The notes: a model not told the origin generated them from the letters alone. A stretch of 64,000 nucleotides of DNA from Sphingomonas taxi (GCA_003240625.1 QFMX01000008.1:124001-188000); one strand, 5' to 3'. Shown: positions 33,376 to 42,144, counted from the first letter of the stretch. A program made the numbers and translations.

Positions 33376-36197
33376 GCGACACGGACAACGAGAAGCCGAA
33401 ACTTGGCATGCGCGCACCTTTGGGTGTGAAGCGCACGGTCGAGACCGGCCAGGTGAAGCAGAGCTTCAGCCACGGCCGATCGAATACGGTGATCGTGGAA
33501 ACCAAGCGCGCGCGCGTCCTGCGCCGTCCGGGCGAGCCCGACGTGCAGGTCGCGGACGCCCCGGTTGCCGCGCCCGCCCCGGCTGCGGCGCCCGCCGCTC
33601 CGGCACCGCAGGCGCGCGCACCGCAGCCTGCGCCCGCCCCCGTGCGTCAGCAGCAGAGCAATCTGTCGCCGCAGGAGCGCCAGGCTAAGCTACTCCGCGA
33701 GGCTGAAGAGCAGCGCATGAACACGCTCGAAGAAGGGCGTCGTCGCCAGGAGGCCGAGCGCGCCAAGGCGATCGAGGACGAGCGTAACCGCGCCGCCGAG
33801 CGCGCCCGTGCCGAGGCGGAAGCCAAGGCGCCGAAGCCGGTCGAGGCACCTGCGCCCGCACCTGCCCCCGTGGTCGAAGCGACTCCCGCTCCGGTCGCGG
33901 CACCGACGCCTGCGCCGGCTCCGGTCGAAGCGCCTGCTGCTCCGGCTCCGGTTGCTGCACCAAAGCCTGCGCCCGCGCCGGTTGCGGCGGCGCCTGCACC
34001 GGCTCCCAAGCCCGCGCCGGCCCCTGTCGCACCGCCGGCACCGCCGCCCATCATCGAACTGACCCGCGATCCGGCCTTCCCGGCACCGCGCCGGTTCTCG
34101 CCGGTCGCACGTCCCGAGCGTCCTCCGCCGCCGCCGAAGCCTGTCGCGGCTCCCGCTGCCGCAGCGCCGGCAACGACGGGCAACGCCGGCACGACCGCAG
34201 CTCGCCCTGGTGCGACCGGTGCGAACGCCCCCGCTGGTGGCGTCCGTCGCGACGCCGTCCCGGCGCGTCCGCAGCAGCGTGACCGCAAGGGCGACGATCG
34301 TCGCACTTCGGGCAAGCTCACCGTCAACCGCGCGCTCGGCGATGGTGATGGTGCACGCGCTCGCTCGCTCGCCGCCTTGAAGCGTGCGCGTGAGAAGGAG
34401 CGTCGTGGTACCGGTGGTCCGCGCGAGCCGCAGGCCAAGCAGGTCCGCGACGTGGTCGTCCCAGAGGCGATCACGGTGCAAGAACTCGCCAACCGCATGG
34501 CCGAGAAGGGTGCCGACCTCGTCAAGGCGCTGTTCAAGATGGGCATGCCCGTCACGATGACGCAGACGATCGACCAGGATACCGCCGAGTTGCTCGTCAC
34601 CGAGTTCGGCCACAACCTGACGCGCGTCAGCGATGTCGACCAGGATCTGGCCAACGACACGATCGACGATGCCGAGGAGACGCTGAAGCCACGTGCCCCG
34701 GTCGTCACGATCATGGGTCATGTCGATCACGGCAAGACGTCGCTGCTCGATGCCCTGCGCGGCACCGACGTGGTGCGCGGCGAAGCGGGTGGCATCACCC
34801 AGCATATCGGCGCCTACCAAGTCACGCTGAAGGACAAGTCGAAGATCACCTTCCTCGACACCCCGGGCCATGAGGCGTTCACGCAGATGCGTGCGCGTGG
34901 TGCGGACGTTACCGACATCGTCATCCTGGTGGTGGCGGCGGACGACGGCCTGATGCCTCAGACGGTGGAGGCGATCGCCCACACCAAGGCGGCGGGCGTG
35001 CCGATGATCGTCGCGATCAACAAGATCGACAAGGAAGGCGCCAATGCCCAGAAGGTGCGCGAGCGCCTGCTGAGCGAGGAGATCGTGGTCGAGGACATGG
35101 GCGGCGACGTCCAGGACGTCGAAGTCTCCGCGACCAAGAAGATCGGTCTCGATGCGTTGATCGAGAAGATCCAGCTTCAGGCCGAACTGCTCGAACTGCG
35201 CGCCAATCCGGATCGCGCGGCCGAGGGTACGGTCATCGAGGCCAAGCTCGACAAGGGTCGTGGCCCGGTCGCGACGATCCTCGTGAACCGCGGTACGCTG
35301 CGGGTCGGCGACATCTTCGTGGTCGGTGGCGAGAGCGGCAAGGTCCGTGCGCTGGTCGACGACAAGGGCAAGCAGATCAAGGAAGCGGGTCCGGCGATGC
35401 CGGTCGAGGTCCTCGGTCTGTCGGGTGTCCCGGCGGCGGGCGATCCGTTCCAGGTGGTCGAGAACGAGGCACGTGCCCGCGAAGTCGCGGAATATCGTCG
35501 CAGCGTGAAGACCGACAAGCGGACCGCGTCGGTTCCCGCCAGCCTCGAGAGCATGTTCTCGGCGCTGAAGGAAAAGCAGGCGATCGAATATCCGCTGGTC
35601 GTGAAGGCGGATACGCAGGGTACGGTCGAGGCTATCGTCGGGGCGATCAACAAGATCTCCACAGACCTGATCAAGGCGCGCGTGTTGAGCTCGGGCGTTG
35701 GTGGCATCACCGAGTCGGACGTCACCTTGGCGGCGGCTTCGGGCGCACCGATCATCGGCTTCAACGTCCGCCCGAACGCCAAGGCGCGCGAGATCGCCGA
35801 GCGTCAGAAGGTCGCGTTCAAGTATTACGACGTGATCTACGACCTGATCGACGAGATCCGGGCGGGGATGGCAGGCGAGCTTGGGCCGGAAGCGTTCGAG
35901 ACGGTCGTCGGTCGTGCCGATATCCGCGAGGTCTTCTCGGCGGGCAAGCACGGCAAGGCGGCGGGTCTGCTCGTCACCGAGGGCAACATCCGCAAAGCGC
36001 TCAAGGCACGCATCACGCGCAACGACGTCATCATCTACCAGGGCGAAATCGCATCGCTGCGTCGCTTCAAGGATGATGTTGCCGAGGTCCGTGCGGGGCT
36101 CGAGTGTGGCGTGACGTTCACGTCGAACTTCGTGGACATCAAGGCCGGCGACGTCCTCGAGACGTTCGAAGTCGAGATGCGCGAACGTACGCTTTGA
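33372..36197 (+). CDS. infB: Translation initiation factor IF-2
   Basis: IF-2 is the GTPase that delivers initiator fMet-tRNA to the 30S subunit and promotes subunit joining. The start is GTG at 33372, overlapping the ylxR stop. The 941-residue protein has the alphaproteobacterial N-terminal segment (MRAPLGVKRTVETGQVKQSF), an Ala/Pro/Glu-rich linker of about 250 residues, an IF2_N domain (VPEAITVQELANRMAEKGAD), the G domain with GHVDHGKT at residues 449-456, DTPGHEAF and NKIDKEGA, and C-terminal domains II-IV. Complete and normal. Confidence 0.96.
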   Translation: MSDTDNEKPKLGMRAPLGVKRTVETGQVKQSFSHGRSNTVIVETKRARVLRRPGEPDVQVADAPVAAPAPAAAPAAPAPQARAPQPAPAPVRQQQSNLSPQERQAKLLREAEEQRMNTLEEGRRRQEAERAKAIEDERNRAAERARAEAEAKAPKPVEAPAPAPAPVVEATPAPVAAPTPAPAPVEAPAAPAPVAAPKPAPAPVAAAPAPAPKPAPAPVAPPAPPPIIELTRDPAFPAPRRFSPVARPERPPPPPKPVAAPAAAAPATTGNAGTTAARPGATGANAPAGGVRRDAVPARPQQRDRKGDDRRTSGKLTVNRALGDGDGARARSLAALKRAREKERRGTGGPREPQAKQVRDVVVPEAITVQELANRMAEKGADLVKALFKMGMPVTMTQTIDQDTAELLVTEFGHNLTRVSDVDQDLANDTIDDAEETLKPRAPVVTIMGHVDHGKTSLLDALRGTDVVRGEAGGITQHIGAYQVTLKDKSKITFLDTPGHEAFTQMRARGADVTDIVILVVAADDGLMPQTVEAIAHTKAAGVPMIVAINKIDKEGANAQKVRERLLSEEIVVEDMGGDVQDVEVSATKKIGLDALIEKIQLQAELLELRANPDRAAEGTVIEAKLDKGRGPVATILVNRGTLRVGDIFVVGGESGKVRALVDDKGKQIKEAGPAMPVEVLGLSGVPAAGDPFQVVENEARAREVAEYRRSVKTDKRTASVPASLESMFSALKEKQAIEYPLVVKADTQGTVEAIVGAINKISTDLIKARVLSSGVGGITESDVTLAAASGAPIIGFNVRPNAKAREIAERQKVAFKYYDVIYDLIDEIRAGMAGELGPEAFETVVGRADIREVFSAGKHGKAAGLLVTEGNIRKALKARITRNDVIIYQGEIASLRRFKDDVAEVRAGLECGVTFTSNFVDIKAGDVLETFEVEMRERTL

Positions 36198-36206
36198 TGA
36201 ACTGAA

Positions 36207-36307
36207 GCCCTCTCCCCTGCGGGGAGAGGGTTGGGTGAGGGGCTGTCCCAGGCGCTGGCGTATGCGGCGCCCCTCACCCCCGCCCTCTCCCCGAGGGGGA
36301 GAGGGAG
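36207..36307. repeat. Family H palindromic element, supplies rbfA ribosome binding site
   Basis: CCTCTCCCCTGCGGGGAGAGG on the left continues into GGTGAGGGG; the inverse CCCTCTCCCCGAGGGGGAGA lies on the right. The right arm ends GAGGGAG six bases before the rbfA ATG, the only Shine-Dalgarno-like sequence there. Confidence 0.8.
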
Positions 36308-36313
36308 CTTAGA

Positions 36314-36703
36314 ATGAAGACCGATACCCCAGAAGCAAAAGCCGTCCGCTCGTTGCGAGTCGGCGAGCAAGCGCGCCATGCGCTGTCGGACATCCTCGCG
36401 CGCGGCGACGTGCATGATCCGGTGCTCGAAAAGCACCTCGTGACGATCACCGAAGTCCGCATGTCCCCCGACCTCCGCCACGCCACCGTCTTTGTGAAGC
36501 CGCTGCTCGGCAAGGACGAGGAGAAGGTCCTGAAGGCGCTCCGCACCAACACCGCCTACCTCCAGCGCGAAGTCGCGAACCGGGTGCAGATGCGGTATGC
36601 GGCGAAGTTGAAGTTCCTCGCGGACGAGAGTTTCGACGAAGGCACGCACATCGATACGTTGTTGCGTGATCCGCACGTGGCGCGGGATCTCACGGAAGAT
36701 TGA
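36314..36703 (+). CDS. rbfA: Ribosome-binding factor A
   Basis: RbfA binds the immature 30S subunit and helps process the 5' end of 16S rRNA. The 129-residue KH-like protein contains RVGEQARHALSDIL, ITEVRMSPDLRHATVFV and the C-terminal LKFLADESFDEG. The ribosome binding site GAGGGAG is provided by the palindromic element immediately upstream. Confidence 0.93.
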   Translation: MKTDTPEAKAVRSLRVGEQARHALSDILARGDVHDPVLEKHLVTITEVRMSPDLRHATVFVKPLLGKDEEKVLKALRTNTAYLQREVANRVQMRYAAKLKFLADESFDEGTHIDTLLRDPHVARDLTED

Positions 36704-36734
36704 CGGTAAGCCGGGTAAGGCGCAGGCTGAAGCC

Positions 36735-36998
36735 ATGGGTAACGAAGTCACCATTTCGTCGAAGGGTCAGGTCGTCATCCCCAAGGACGTGCGCGACGCG
36801 TTGAACCTGAAAGCGGGCGAAAAACTGACACTCCGTCAGGTCGGGCGCCGCATCATCCTCGAAACACCAGAACCGCCTCGCAAGACCATAAGCTACGAGG
36901 AATTTAGGCGCCGCGTTCCGCGTTACGAAGGGCCGACAGTGGCGATCGAGGACATGACGAGCGAAATCGGTACGCTGTTTCGCGATTGGCGAGTCTGA
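36735..36998 (+). CDS. AbrB/SpoVT-type antitoxin
   Basis: An 87-residue swapped-hairpin AbrB domain protein (NEVTISSKGQVVIPKDVRDALNLKAGEKLTL), followed by a C-terminal tail likely to wrap the toxin. It is the expected DNA-binding antitoxin of the PIN-domain toxin that starts six bases later. Codon use is somewhat less GC-biased than in the neighbouring translation genes, suggesting a later arrival in this cluster. Confidence 0.88.
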   Translation: MGNEVTISSKGQVVIPKDVRDALNLKAGEKLTLRQVGRRIILETPEPPRKTISYEEFRRRVPRYEGPTVAIEDMTSEIGTLFRDWRV

Positions 36999-37004
36999 GC
37001 GAAC

Positions 37005-37397
37005 GTGATTGCCGTCGACACCAATATCGTCGTTCGCCTGATCGTGGCTGATGACGACGCCCAAGTTGCACTCGCCTTAGACCTGGCTAGTCGCGAACTG
37101 CTTCACGTGGGGGTGACGGTATTACTGGAGACCGAATGGGTCCTGCGTTCCAAATACCATTTCGATCGCGCAAGCCTAGGCTCCGCGCTGCTTGATTTTG
37201 GTGATTTGCCGTTCGTACGCTTTGAAGCCGATCAGGATATCCGCTGGGCCTTGGCCCGCTATGCGGAGGCGGGCGAACTGGCGGACTATATCCATATCGC
37301 AGCGGCGCGGCAGGTCGGGCGCTTCGCGACGTTCGAACGCCGCCTGGACCGCCGAGCCGGCGACGCGCCGCCTGCCCGCATCGAGACGCTGATCTGA
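37005..37397 (+). CDS. VapC-type PIN-domain toxin
   Basis: A 130-residue predicted ribonuclease toxin. PIN-domain acidic residues are visible: D5 (IAVDTN), E42/E44 (LLETEWVL) and D94 (ELADYIHIAAA), with a degenerate FATFERRLDRR at the end. GTG start. It forms a type II toxin-antitoxin pair with the AbrB-type gene and overlaps tdk by one base (TGATG), so tdk translation may depend on it. Confidence 0.87.
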   Translation: MIAVDTNIVVRLIVADDDAQVALALDLASRELLHVGVTVLLETEWVLRSKYHFDRASLGSALLDFGDLPFVRFEADQDIRWALARYAEAGELADYIHIAAARQVGRFATFERRLDRRAGDAPPARIETLI

Positions 37398-37972
37398 TGG
37401 CCAAGCTGTATTTCTACTATGCGTCGATGAACGCGGGGAAGTCGACGAACCTGTTGCAGGCGGACTTCAATTATCGCGAGCGGGGGATGCGGACGATGCT
37501 GTTTACCGCCGCGATCGACGATCGGTTCGCGGCAGGGACGATCACGTCGCGGATCGGGCTGGAGGCGCCGGCGATCGCGTTCGATGCAGGGACGGATATC
37601 GGGGCTTGCGTGGTTCGGCAGCACGGCGCGGACGCGATTTCGTGCGTGCTGGTGGACGAGGCGCAGTTTCTGACCTCTGCACAGGTCGATCAGCTTGCGC
37701 ATATCTGCGACGTGGTGGGGATACCGGTGCTGGCCTACGGGTTGCGGACTGATTTCCAGGGGGCGCTGTTTCCGGGGTCTGCGCGGTTGCTGGCGCTGGC
37801 GGACTCGTTGGTCGAGATCAAGTCGGTTTGCGGGTGTGGGCGGAAAGCTACGATGAACCTGCGGGTCGACGGGAGTGGGCGGGCGATCGCTGAGGGGCAG
37901 CAGACCGAGATTGGCGGGAACGACCGGTATGTCGCGCTGTGTCGGCGGCATTTTTGTGAGGCTTTGGGGTAA
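37397..37972 (+). CDS. tdk: Thymidine kinase
   Basis: It phosphorylates thymidine in the salvage pathway. The 191-residue type II kinase has the P-loop region YYASMNAGKST (to residue 17), LVDEAQFL, a lasso region and zinc-binding cysteines (CGCGRKATMNLR, and CRRHFCEA at the end). Placed between the toxin gene and truB. Confidence 0.93.
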   Translation: MAKLYFYYASMNAGKSTNLLQADFNYRERGMRTMLFTAAIDDRFAAGTITSRIGLEAPAIAFDAGTDIGACVVRQHGADAISCVLVDEAQFLTSAQVDQLAHICDVVGIPVLAYGLRTDFQGALFPGSARLLALADSLVEIKSVCGCGRKATMNLRVDGSGRAIAEGQQTEIGGNDRYVALCRRHFCEALG

Positions 37973-37989
37973 CGTCCCCACCTCCACCC

Positions 37990-38073
37990 CCGTCATCCTG
38001 ACGAAAGTCAGGACCCAGGGTACCGGACACCGTCGCTTGTGGCTCTGGCTCCTGACTTTCGTCAGGATGACGG
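37990..38073. repeat. Composite palindromic element, family E
   Basis: CGTCATCCTGACGAAAGTCA and its inverse TGACTTTCGTCAGGATGACG around ACCCAGGGT/GGCTCTGGCT and a short centre, between tdk and truB. Confidence 0.8.
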
Positions 38074-38122
38074 GGTGGGTGGGGTCCGCGCCCGCCTGAA
38101 TCAGAAACAATGGAACTCGCGC

Positions 38123-39145
38123 ATGCATGGCTGGATCATTCTCGACAAGCCGCTGGGGCTTGGGTCGACACAGGGCGTTTCGGCGGTGAAACGTGCCTTG
38201 CGCAATGGCGGGTATGGGAAGTTCAAGGTGGGGCATGGGGGGACGCTCGATCCGCTCGCGACGGGCGTGCTGCCGATCGCCGTTGGGGAGGCGACCAAGC
38301 TGGCTGGGCGGATGCTCGATAGCGACAAGATCTATGATTTTACGGTGATGTTCGGGGTGCAGACCGATACGCTCGATGCGGAGGGCGTGAGCATTGCGAC
38401 CTCTGAGGTGCGGCCGACTTTGGCAGCGGTGGAGGCTGTGCTTGCGCGGTTCACCGGGCCGATTTCTCAGGTGCCGCCTGCTTACTCCGCGCTGAAGGTT
38501 GATGGGGAGCGGGCTTATGACCTCGCTCGGGCTGGCCATGAGGTGGTGCTGGCTAGTCGAGATGTGACGATCCATTCGCTATCCTCCCCAGTACGGGGAG
38601 GGGGACCAGCGCAGCTGGTGGAGGGGGGCTTCCGCGGGCGTTACGCTGGTGGCGAGCCCCCCTCCACCACCGTCCAAGCGGACGGCGGTCCCCCTCCCCG
38701 TGCCGGGGAGGAATTGCAGCCCACCCTGCCCTACGCCCCCCTCGACGAGGTCACGCTTACCGCCCACGTTTCCAAGGGCACCTATATCCGCTCGCTCGCG
38801 CGCGACATCGCCCTCGCCCTCGGCACCGTTGGCCACGTCACGATGTTGCGGCGGACGAAGGCCGGTCCGTTCGACCTCACCGCCGCGATATCGCTGGACA
38901 AACTGGACGAACTCGCTAAGGCCTCCGCGCTTGAAGATGTACTTCTGCCCTTGAGGGTGGCGCTGGACGACATCCCGGCTCTCTCCCTCACCCCCGACCA
39001 GGCAGGGGCGCTCCGACAGGGGCGTATCTTGGCCGGGATCGCCGCAGACGATGGCCAATACTTCGCCGAACTGGACGCTGTCCCGGTCGCGCTGGTCGAG
39101 GTCGAGGACGGAGACGTCCGGGTCGTTCGCGGTTTCAATCTGTGA
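38123..39145 (+). CDS. truB: TruB tRNA pseudouridine-55 synthase, with palindrome insert
   Basis: It isomerises U55 in the T loop of tRNAs. Catalytic Asp43 lies in GHGGTLDPLATG; ISQVPPAYSALKVDGERAYDLAR and VSKGTYIRSLARDI are typical. The 340-residue protein is longer than usual because residues 154-197 (SSPVRGGG...RAGEE) are encoded by an in-frame palindromic element at 38582-38713. It lies between the strand RDVTIHSL and the strand DEVTLTAHV, a surface loop in TruB. A C-terminal PUA-like part ends the protein. Confidence 0.93.
   Translation: MHGWIILDKPLGLGSTQGVSAVKRALRNGGYGKFKVGHGGTLDPLATGVLPIAVGEATKLAGRMLDSDKIYDFTVMFGVQTDTLDAEGVSIATSEVRPTLAAVEAVLARFTGPISQVPPAYSALKVDGERAYDLARAGHEVVLASRDVTIHSLSSPVRGGGPAQLVEGGFRGRYAGGEPPSTTVQADGGPPPRAGEELQPTLPYAPLDEVTLTAHVSKGTYIRSLARDIALALGTVGHVTMLRRTKAGPFDLTAAISLDKLDELAKASALEDVLLPLRVALDDIPALSLTPDQAGALRQGRILAGIAADDGQYFAELDAVPVALVEVEDGDVRVVRGFNL
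38582..38713. repeat. Palindromic element inside truB coding sequence
   Basis: The arms TCCTCCCCAGTACGGGGAGG and CCTCCCCGTGCCGGGGAGGA are inverted; inner arms ACCAGC...GGTGGAGGGGG and CCCCCCTCCACC also pair. 132 bases, exactly 44 codons, with no stop in the truB frame. Confidence 0.85.
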
Positions 39146-39163
39146 TGTCGAGGACATGAATTC

Positions 39164-39433
39164 ATGACGATTACCGCTGAACGCAAGACCGAGCTCGTCA
39201 AGGAGCATTCGCGCGCCGAGGGTGACACCGGTTCGCCGGAAGTCCAGGTCTCGATCCTGACCGAGCGCATCAAGAACCTGACCGAGCATTTCAAGGCCCA
39301 CAAGAAGGACAACCACTCGCGTCGTGGCCTTCTCATGATGGTCAACAAGCGCCGGACGCTGCTGGATTATCTCCGTCACAAGGACGGCCAGCGCTACCTG
39401 GATCTGATCGCGAAGCTCGGTCTTCGCAAGTAA
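39164..39433 (+). CDS. rpsO: Ribosomal protein uS15
   Basis: Primary 16S rRNA-binding protein of the 30S platform, 89 residues, complete: ITAERKTELVKEHSRAEGDT, GSPEVQVSILTERI, HSRRGLLMMVNKRRTLLDYL. Standard place between truB and pnp. Confidence 0.96.
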   Translation: MTITAERKTELVKEHSRAEGDTGSPEVQVSILTERIKNLTEHFKAHKKDNHSRRGLLMMVNKRRTLLDYLRHKDGQRYLDLIAKLGLRK

Positions 39434-39437
39434 CACG

Positions 39438-39463
39438 AACGGCTCCCTTCGGGGGGCCGTTTT
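39438..39463 (+). terminator. Rho-independent terminator after rpsO
   Basis: AACGGCTCCC-TTCG-GGGGGCCGTT, a near-perfect stem with a stable TTCG loop, followed by a short TTT. It lies four bases after the rpsO stop and probably allows partial read-through to pnp. Confidence 0.8.
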
Positions 39464-39475
39464 CGTATATAGGGT

Positions 39476-39532
39476 TGTTCTCCCGCGAAGGCGGGAGTTC
39501 AGATTGGGCCCCCGCCTTCGCGGGGGAACAAG
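39476..39532. repeat. Composite palindromic element, family F
   Basis: CTCCCGCGAAGGCGGGAG and CCCCGCCTTCGCGGGGG in inverted order around TTCAGATTGGG. Between the rpsO terminator and the pnp leader. Confidence 0.8.
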
Positions 39533-39620
39533 GAACTGGAGGGGCGGCAATTCGGCCACCCCTTCCGGGATGACAATTCATCCCACACCGCCGCGGGCCG
39601 GCTAAGCCCGCACATAGGCC

Positions 39621-39641
39621 CCAAACGCATCTGGCGTTTGG
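39621..39641 (+). promoter_or_regulatory. Leader hairpin upstream of pnp
   Basis: CCAAACGC-ATCTG-GCGTTTGG, a perfect eight-pair stem, ends 15 bases before the pnp ATG. pnp leaders are often cleaved by RNase III and autoregulated, so this may be that structure; this role is inference. Confidence 0.45.
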
Positions 39642-39656
39642 AGTGAAGGAAAAAGA

Positions 39657-41765
39657 ATGTTCGATACCAAGACCGTAAGCGCCCAGTGGGGCGGCAAGAC
39701 GCTGACGCTCGAGACCGGCCGCGTTGCGCGCCAGGCAAACGGCGCAGTCCTCGCCACCCTCGGCGAGACCGTCGTTCTGTGCGCCGTGACGGCTGCACGG
39801 ACCGTCAAGGAAGGGCAGGATTTCTTCCCGCTCACCGTCCATTACCAGGAGAAGTTCTCCGCGAGCGGCCGCATCCCCGGCGGCTTCTTCAAGCGTGAGC
39901 GCGGCGCGACCGAAAAGGAGACGCTGACCAGCCGTCTTATCGATCGCCCGATCCGCCCCCTCTTCCCAGAGGGTTTCTACAACGAGATCAACGTGATCTG
40001 CCAGGTTCTGTCGTATGACGGCGAGAACGAGCCGGACGTCCTCGCGATGGTCGCGGCCTCCGCAGCGCTGACGATCTCGGGCGTGCCGTTCATGGGCCCC
40101 ATCGGCGCAGCACGCGTCGGCTACGTCGATGGCGCGTACATCCTCAACCCGACGCTCGAGGAAGCCAAGGCTGGCGATCTCGACCTCGTCGTCGCCGCCA
40201 CCGGCCAGGCCGTGATGATGGTCGAATCGGAAGCCAAGGAGCTTTCGGAAGAGATCATGCTCGGCGCCGTGCAGTTCGCTCACAAGGCCTGCCGCGAAGC
40301 CGCCAACCTGATCATCGATCTGGCCGAGATGGCCGCCAAGGATCCGTGGGAAATGGCCGAGCAGGCTGATCTCTCGACCGCCAAGGACAAGCTGAAGAAG
40401 CTGATCGGCAAGGACATCGCGGCCGCCTACAAGGTGACCGACAAGTCCAAGCGGTCGGACCTGCTGAATGCCGCTCGTGCGAAGGGCAAGACGGCATTCG
40501 CCGATGCGTCCCCGCAGGACCAGATGGCAGCCGGCAAGCTGATGAAGAAGCTGGAGGCCGAGATCGTCCGCGGCGCCATCCTCAAGGACGGCACCCGCAT
40601 CGACGGCCGCACCACCACGCAGATCCGTCCGATCGAGGCGATGGTCCACTTCCTCCCGCGCACGCATGGCTCGGCCCTGTTCACGCGCGGCGAGACGCAG
40701 TCGATCTGCACCACCACGCTCGGCACGCGCGATGCGGAGCAGATGATCGACGGCCTGAACGGCCTGTCGTACGAAAACTTCATGCTGCACTATAACTTCC
40801 CGCCCTACTCGGTCGGTGAAGTCGGTCGCTTCGGTGCGCCGGGTCGTCGCGAAGTCGGCCACGGCAAGCTCGCCTGGCGCGCGCTGCACCCGGTGCTGCC
40901 GACCAAGGAAGAATTCCCGTACACGATCCGCGTTCTGTCGGACATCACCGAGAGCAACGGCTCGTCGTCGATGGCGACGGTCTGCGGCGGCTCGCTGTCG
41001 ATGATGGATGCGGGCGTTCCGCTGAAGCGTCCGGTTTCGGGCATCGCGATGGGCCTGATCCTCGAGGGCAAGAACTTCGCGGTTCTGTCGGACATCCTCG
41101 GCGACGAGGATCACCTCGGCGACATGGACTTCAAGGTTGCTGGCACGTCCGAGGGCATCACCACGATGCAGATGGACATCAAGATCGCCGGCATCACCGA
41201 AGAGATCATGGGCAAGGCGCTGGCACAGGCCAAGGAAGGCCGCGCGCACATCCTGGGCGAAATGGCCAAGGCGCTCGACCACACCCGTGAGGAACTGTCG
41301 GCGCATGCACCGCGCATCGAAAGCTTCCAGATCGACAAGTCGAAGATCCGTGAAGTCATCGGCACCGGCGGCAAGGTGATCCGCGAGATCGTCGCGCAGA
41401 CCGGCGCTAAGGTCGACATCGACGACGAGGGCGTGATCAAGGTGTCGTCGTCCGACCCCGCGCAGATCGAAGCCGCGATCAAGTGGATCAAGGGCCTCGT
41501 CGAGGAAGCCGAAGTCGGCAAGGTCTATGACGGCAAGGTCGTCAACCTGGTCCGAAATCAAGAACGAGCGCGTCGAGAAGGTCTCCGATGCCCTGAGCGA
41601 AGGCCAGGAGGTCAAGGTCAAGGTTCTCGAGATCGACCCGCGCGGCAAGGTTCGCCTGTCGATGCGCGTTGTCGACCAGACGACCGGCGAAGAGCTGGAG
41701 GACACGCGTCCTGCTCGCGAGCCCCGCGAGGGTGGCGATCGTGGTCCGCGCGGCCCGCGTCGTGA
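39657..41765 (+). CDS. pnp: Polynucleotide phosphorylase, frameshifted in the S1 domain
   Basis: PNPase is a trimeric 3'-5' phosphorolytic exoribonuclease. Both RNase PH domains, the helical linker and the KH domain (IREVIGTGGKVIREIVAQTGAKVDI) are intact. The S1 domain begins correctly (EVGKVYDGKVVNLV, to about residue 632) but then leaves frame. Compared with the family pattern (VVNLV-DFGAFV...LVHVSEIKNERVEKV), about 56 bases are missing at 41550/41551. The correct frame resumes at 41551 (SEIKNERVEKV) in a different phase. The encoded product then ends in about 70 unrelated Arg/Pro-rich residues (702 in all). Either a real S1-loss mutation or a sequence error. Confidence 0.9.
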   Translation: MFDTKTVSAQWGGKTLTLETGRVARQANGAVLATLGETVVLCAVTAARTVKEGQDFFPLTVHYQEKFSASGRIPGGFFKRERGATEKETLTSRLIDRPIRPLFPEGFYNEINVICQVLSYDGENEPDVLAMVAASAALTISGVPFMGPIGAARVGYVDGAYILNPTLEEAKAGDLDLVVAATGQAVMMVESEAKELSEEIMLGAVQFAHKACREAANLIIDLAEMAAKDPWEMAEQADLSTAKDKLKKLIGKDIAAAYKVTDKSKRSDLLNAARAKGKTAFADASPQDQMAAGKLMKKLEAEIVRGAILKDGTRIDGRTTTQIRPIEAMVHFLPRTHGSALFTRGETQSICTTTLGTRDAEQMIDGLNGLSYENFMLHYNFPPYSVGEVGRFGAPGRREVGHGKLAWRALHPVLPTKEEFPYTIRVLSDITESNGSSSMATVCGGSLSMMDAGVPLKRPVSGIAMGLILEGKNFAVLSDILGDEDHLGDMDFKVAGTSEGITTMQMDIKIAGITEEIMGKALAQAKEGRAHILGEMAKALDHTREELSAHAPRIESFQIDKSKIREVIGTGGKVIREIVAQTGAKVDIDDEGVIKVSSSDPAQIEAAIKWIKGLVEEAEVGKVYDGKVVNLVRNQERARREGLRCPERRPGGQGQGSRDRPARQGSPVDARCRPDDRRRAGGHASCSRAPRGWRSWSARPAS

Positions 41766-42039
41766 TGGCGATGGCGGTCGTGATGCTGGCGGCAACGGCG
41801 GCGGTCGTGATGGTGGGGGTCGTGGCCCGCGCGGCGAAGGCGGCGGCGGTGATCGCGGCTCGCGTGGCCCGCGTCGCGATGGCGACGGTGGCCGCGATGC
41901 CGGCGGCAACGGTGGTGGCCGCGGTCCCCGTCGCGACGGCGGCGGTCAGGGCGGCGAGCGCGCTCCCCGCGCCGAGCGTTCGGACGGCGACAAGGCCCCC
42001 GAGTTCGCACCGGCGTTCCTGACGGGCGATCGCGACTAA
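41551..42039 (+). pseudogene. pnp: Out-of-frame remainder of pnp: S1 end and RG-rich tail
   Basis: In the frame starting at TCC 41551 the sequence encodes SEIKNERVEKVSDALSEGQ, EVKVKVLEIDPRGKVRLSM and then a Gly/Arg/Asp-rich tail of repeated GPRGPRRDGDGGRDAGGNGG-type units, ending FLTGDRD at 42039. This is the normal C-terminus of sphingomonad PNPase, now separated by the frameshift. The intact codon pattern suggests that the change is recent. The tail repeats are also direct DNA repeats, prone to slippage. Confidence 0.8.
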
Positions 42040-42067
42040 GCCTTTGCCGCGTAACGGCAAATGATCG

Positions 42068-42095
42068 AGGGGCTCGGGAAACCGGGCCCCTTTTT
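42068..42095 (+). terminator. Rho-independent terminator after pnp
   Basis: AGGGGC(T)CGG-GAAA-CCGGGCCCCT followed by TTTTT. Ends the rimP-pnp cluster. Confidence 0.85.
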
Positions 42096-42144
42096 CGTGT
42101 GCCGCTCGGTCTGCCTGATTTAGCAGGGCAAACGCGACCGAAAC

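Noticed and set aside
33690..35951. 753-codon minus-strand frame opposite infB
   Set aside because: Antisense shadow; Asp/His/Arg-rich and without recognisable motifs.
39342..41909. 855-codon minus-strand frame opposite pnp
   Set aside because: Antisense shadow made long by the GC bias and the RG-rich tail of pnp.
41754..42010. RG-rich tail of pnp as an independent gene or repeat element
   Set aside because: It is the normal Gly/Arg-rich C-terminus of sphingomonad PNPase; only its reading phase is disrupted.
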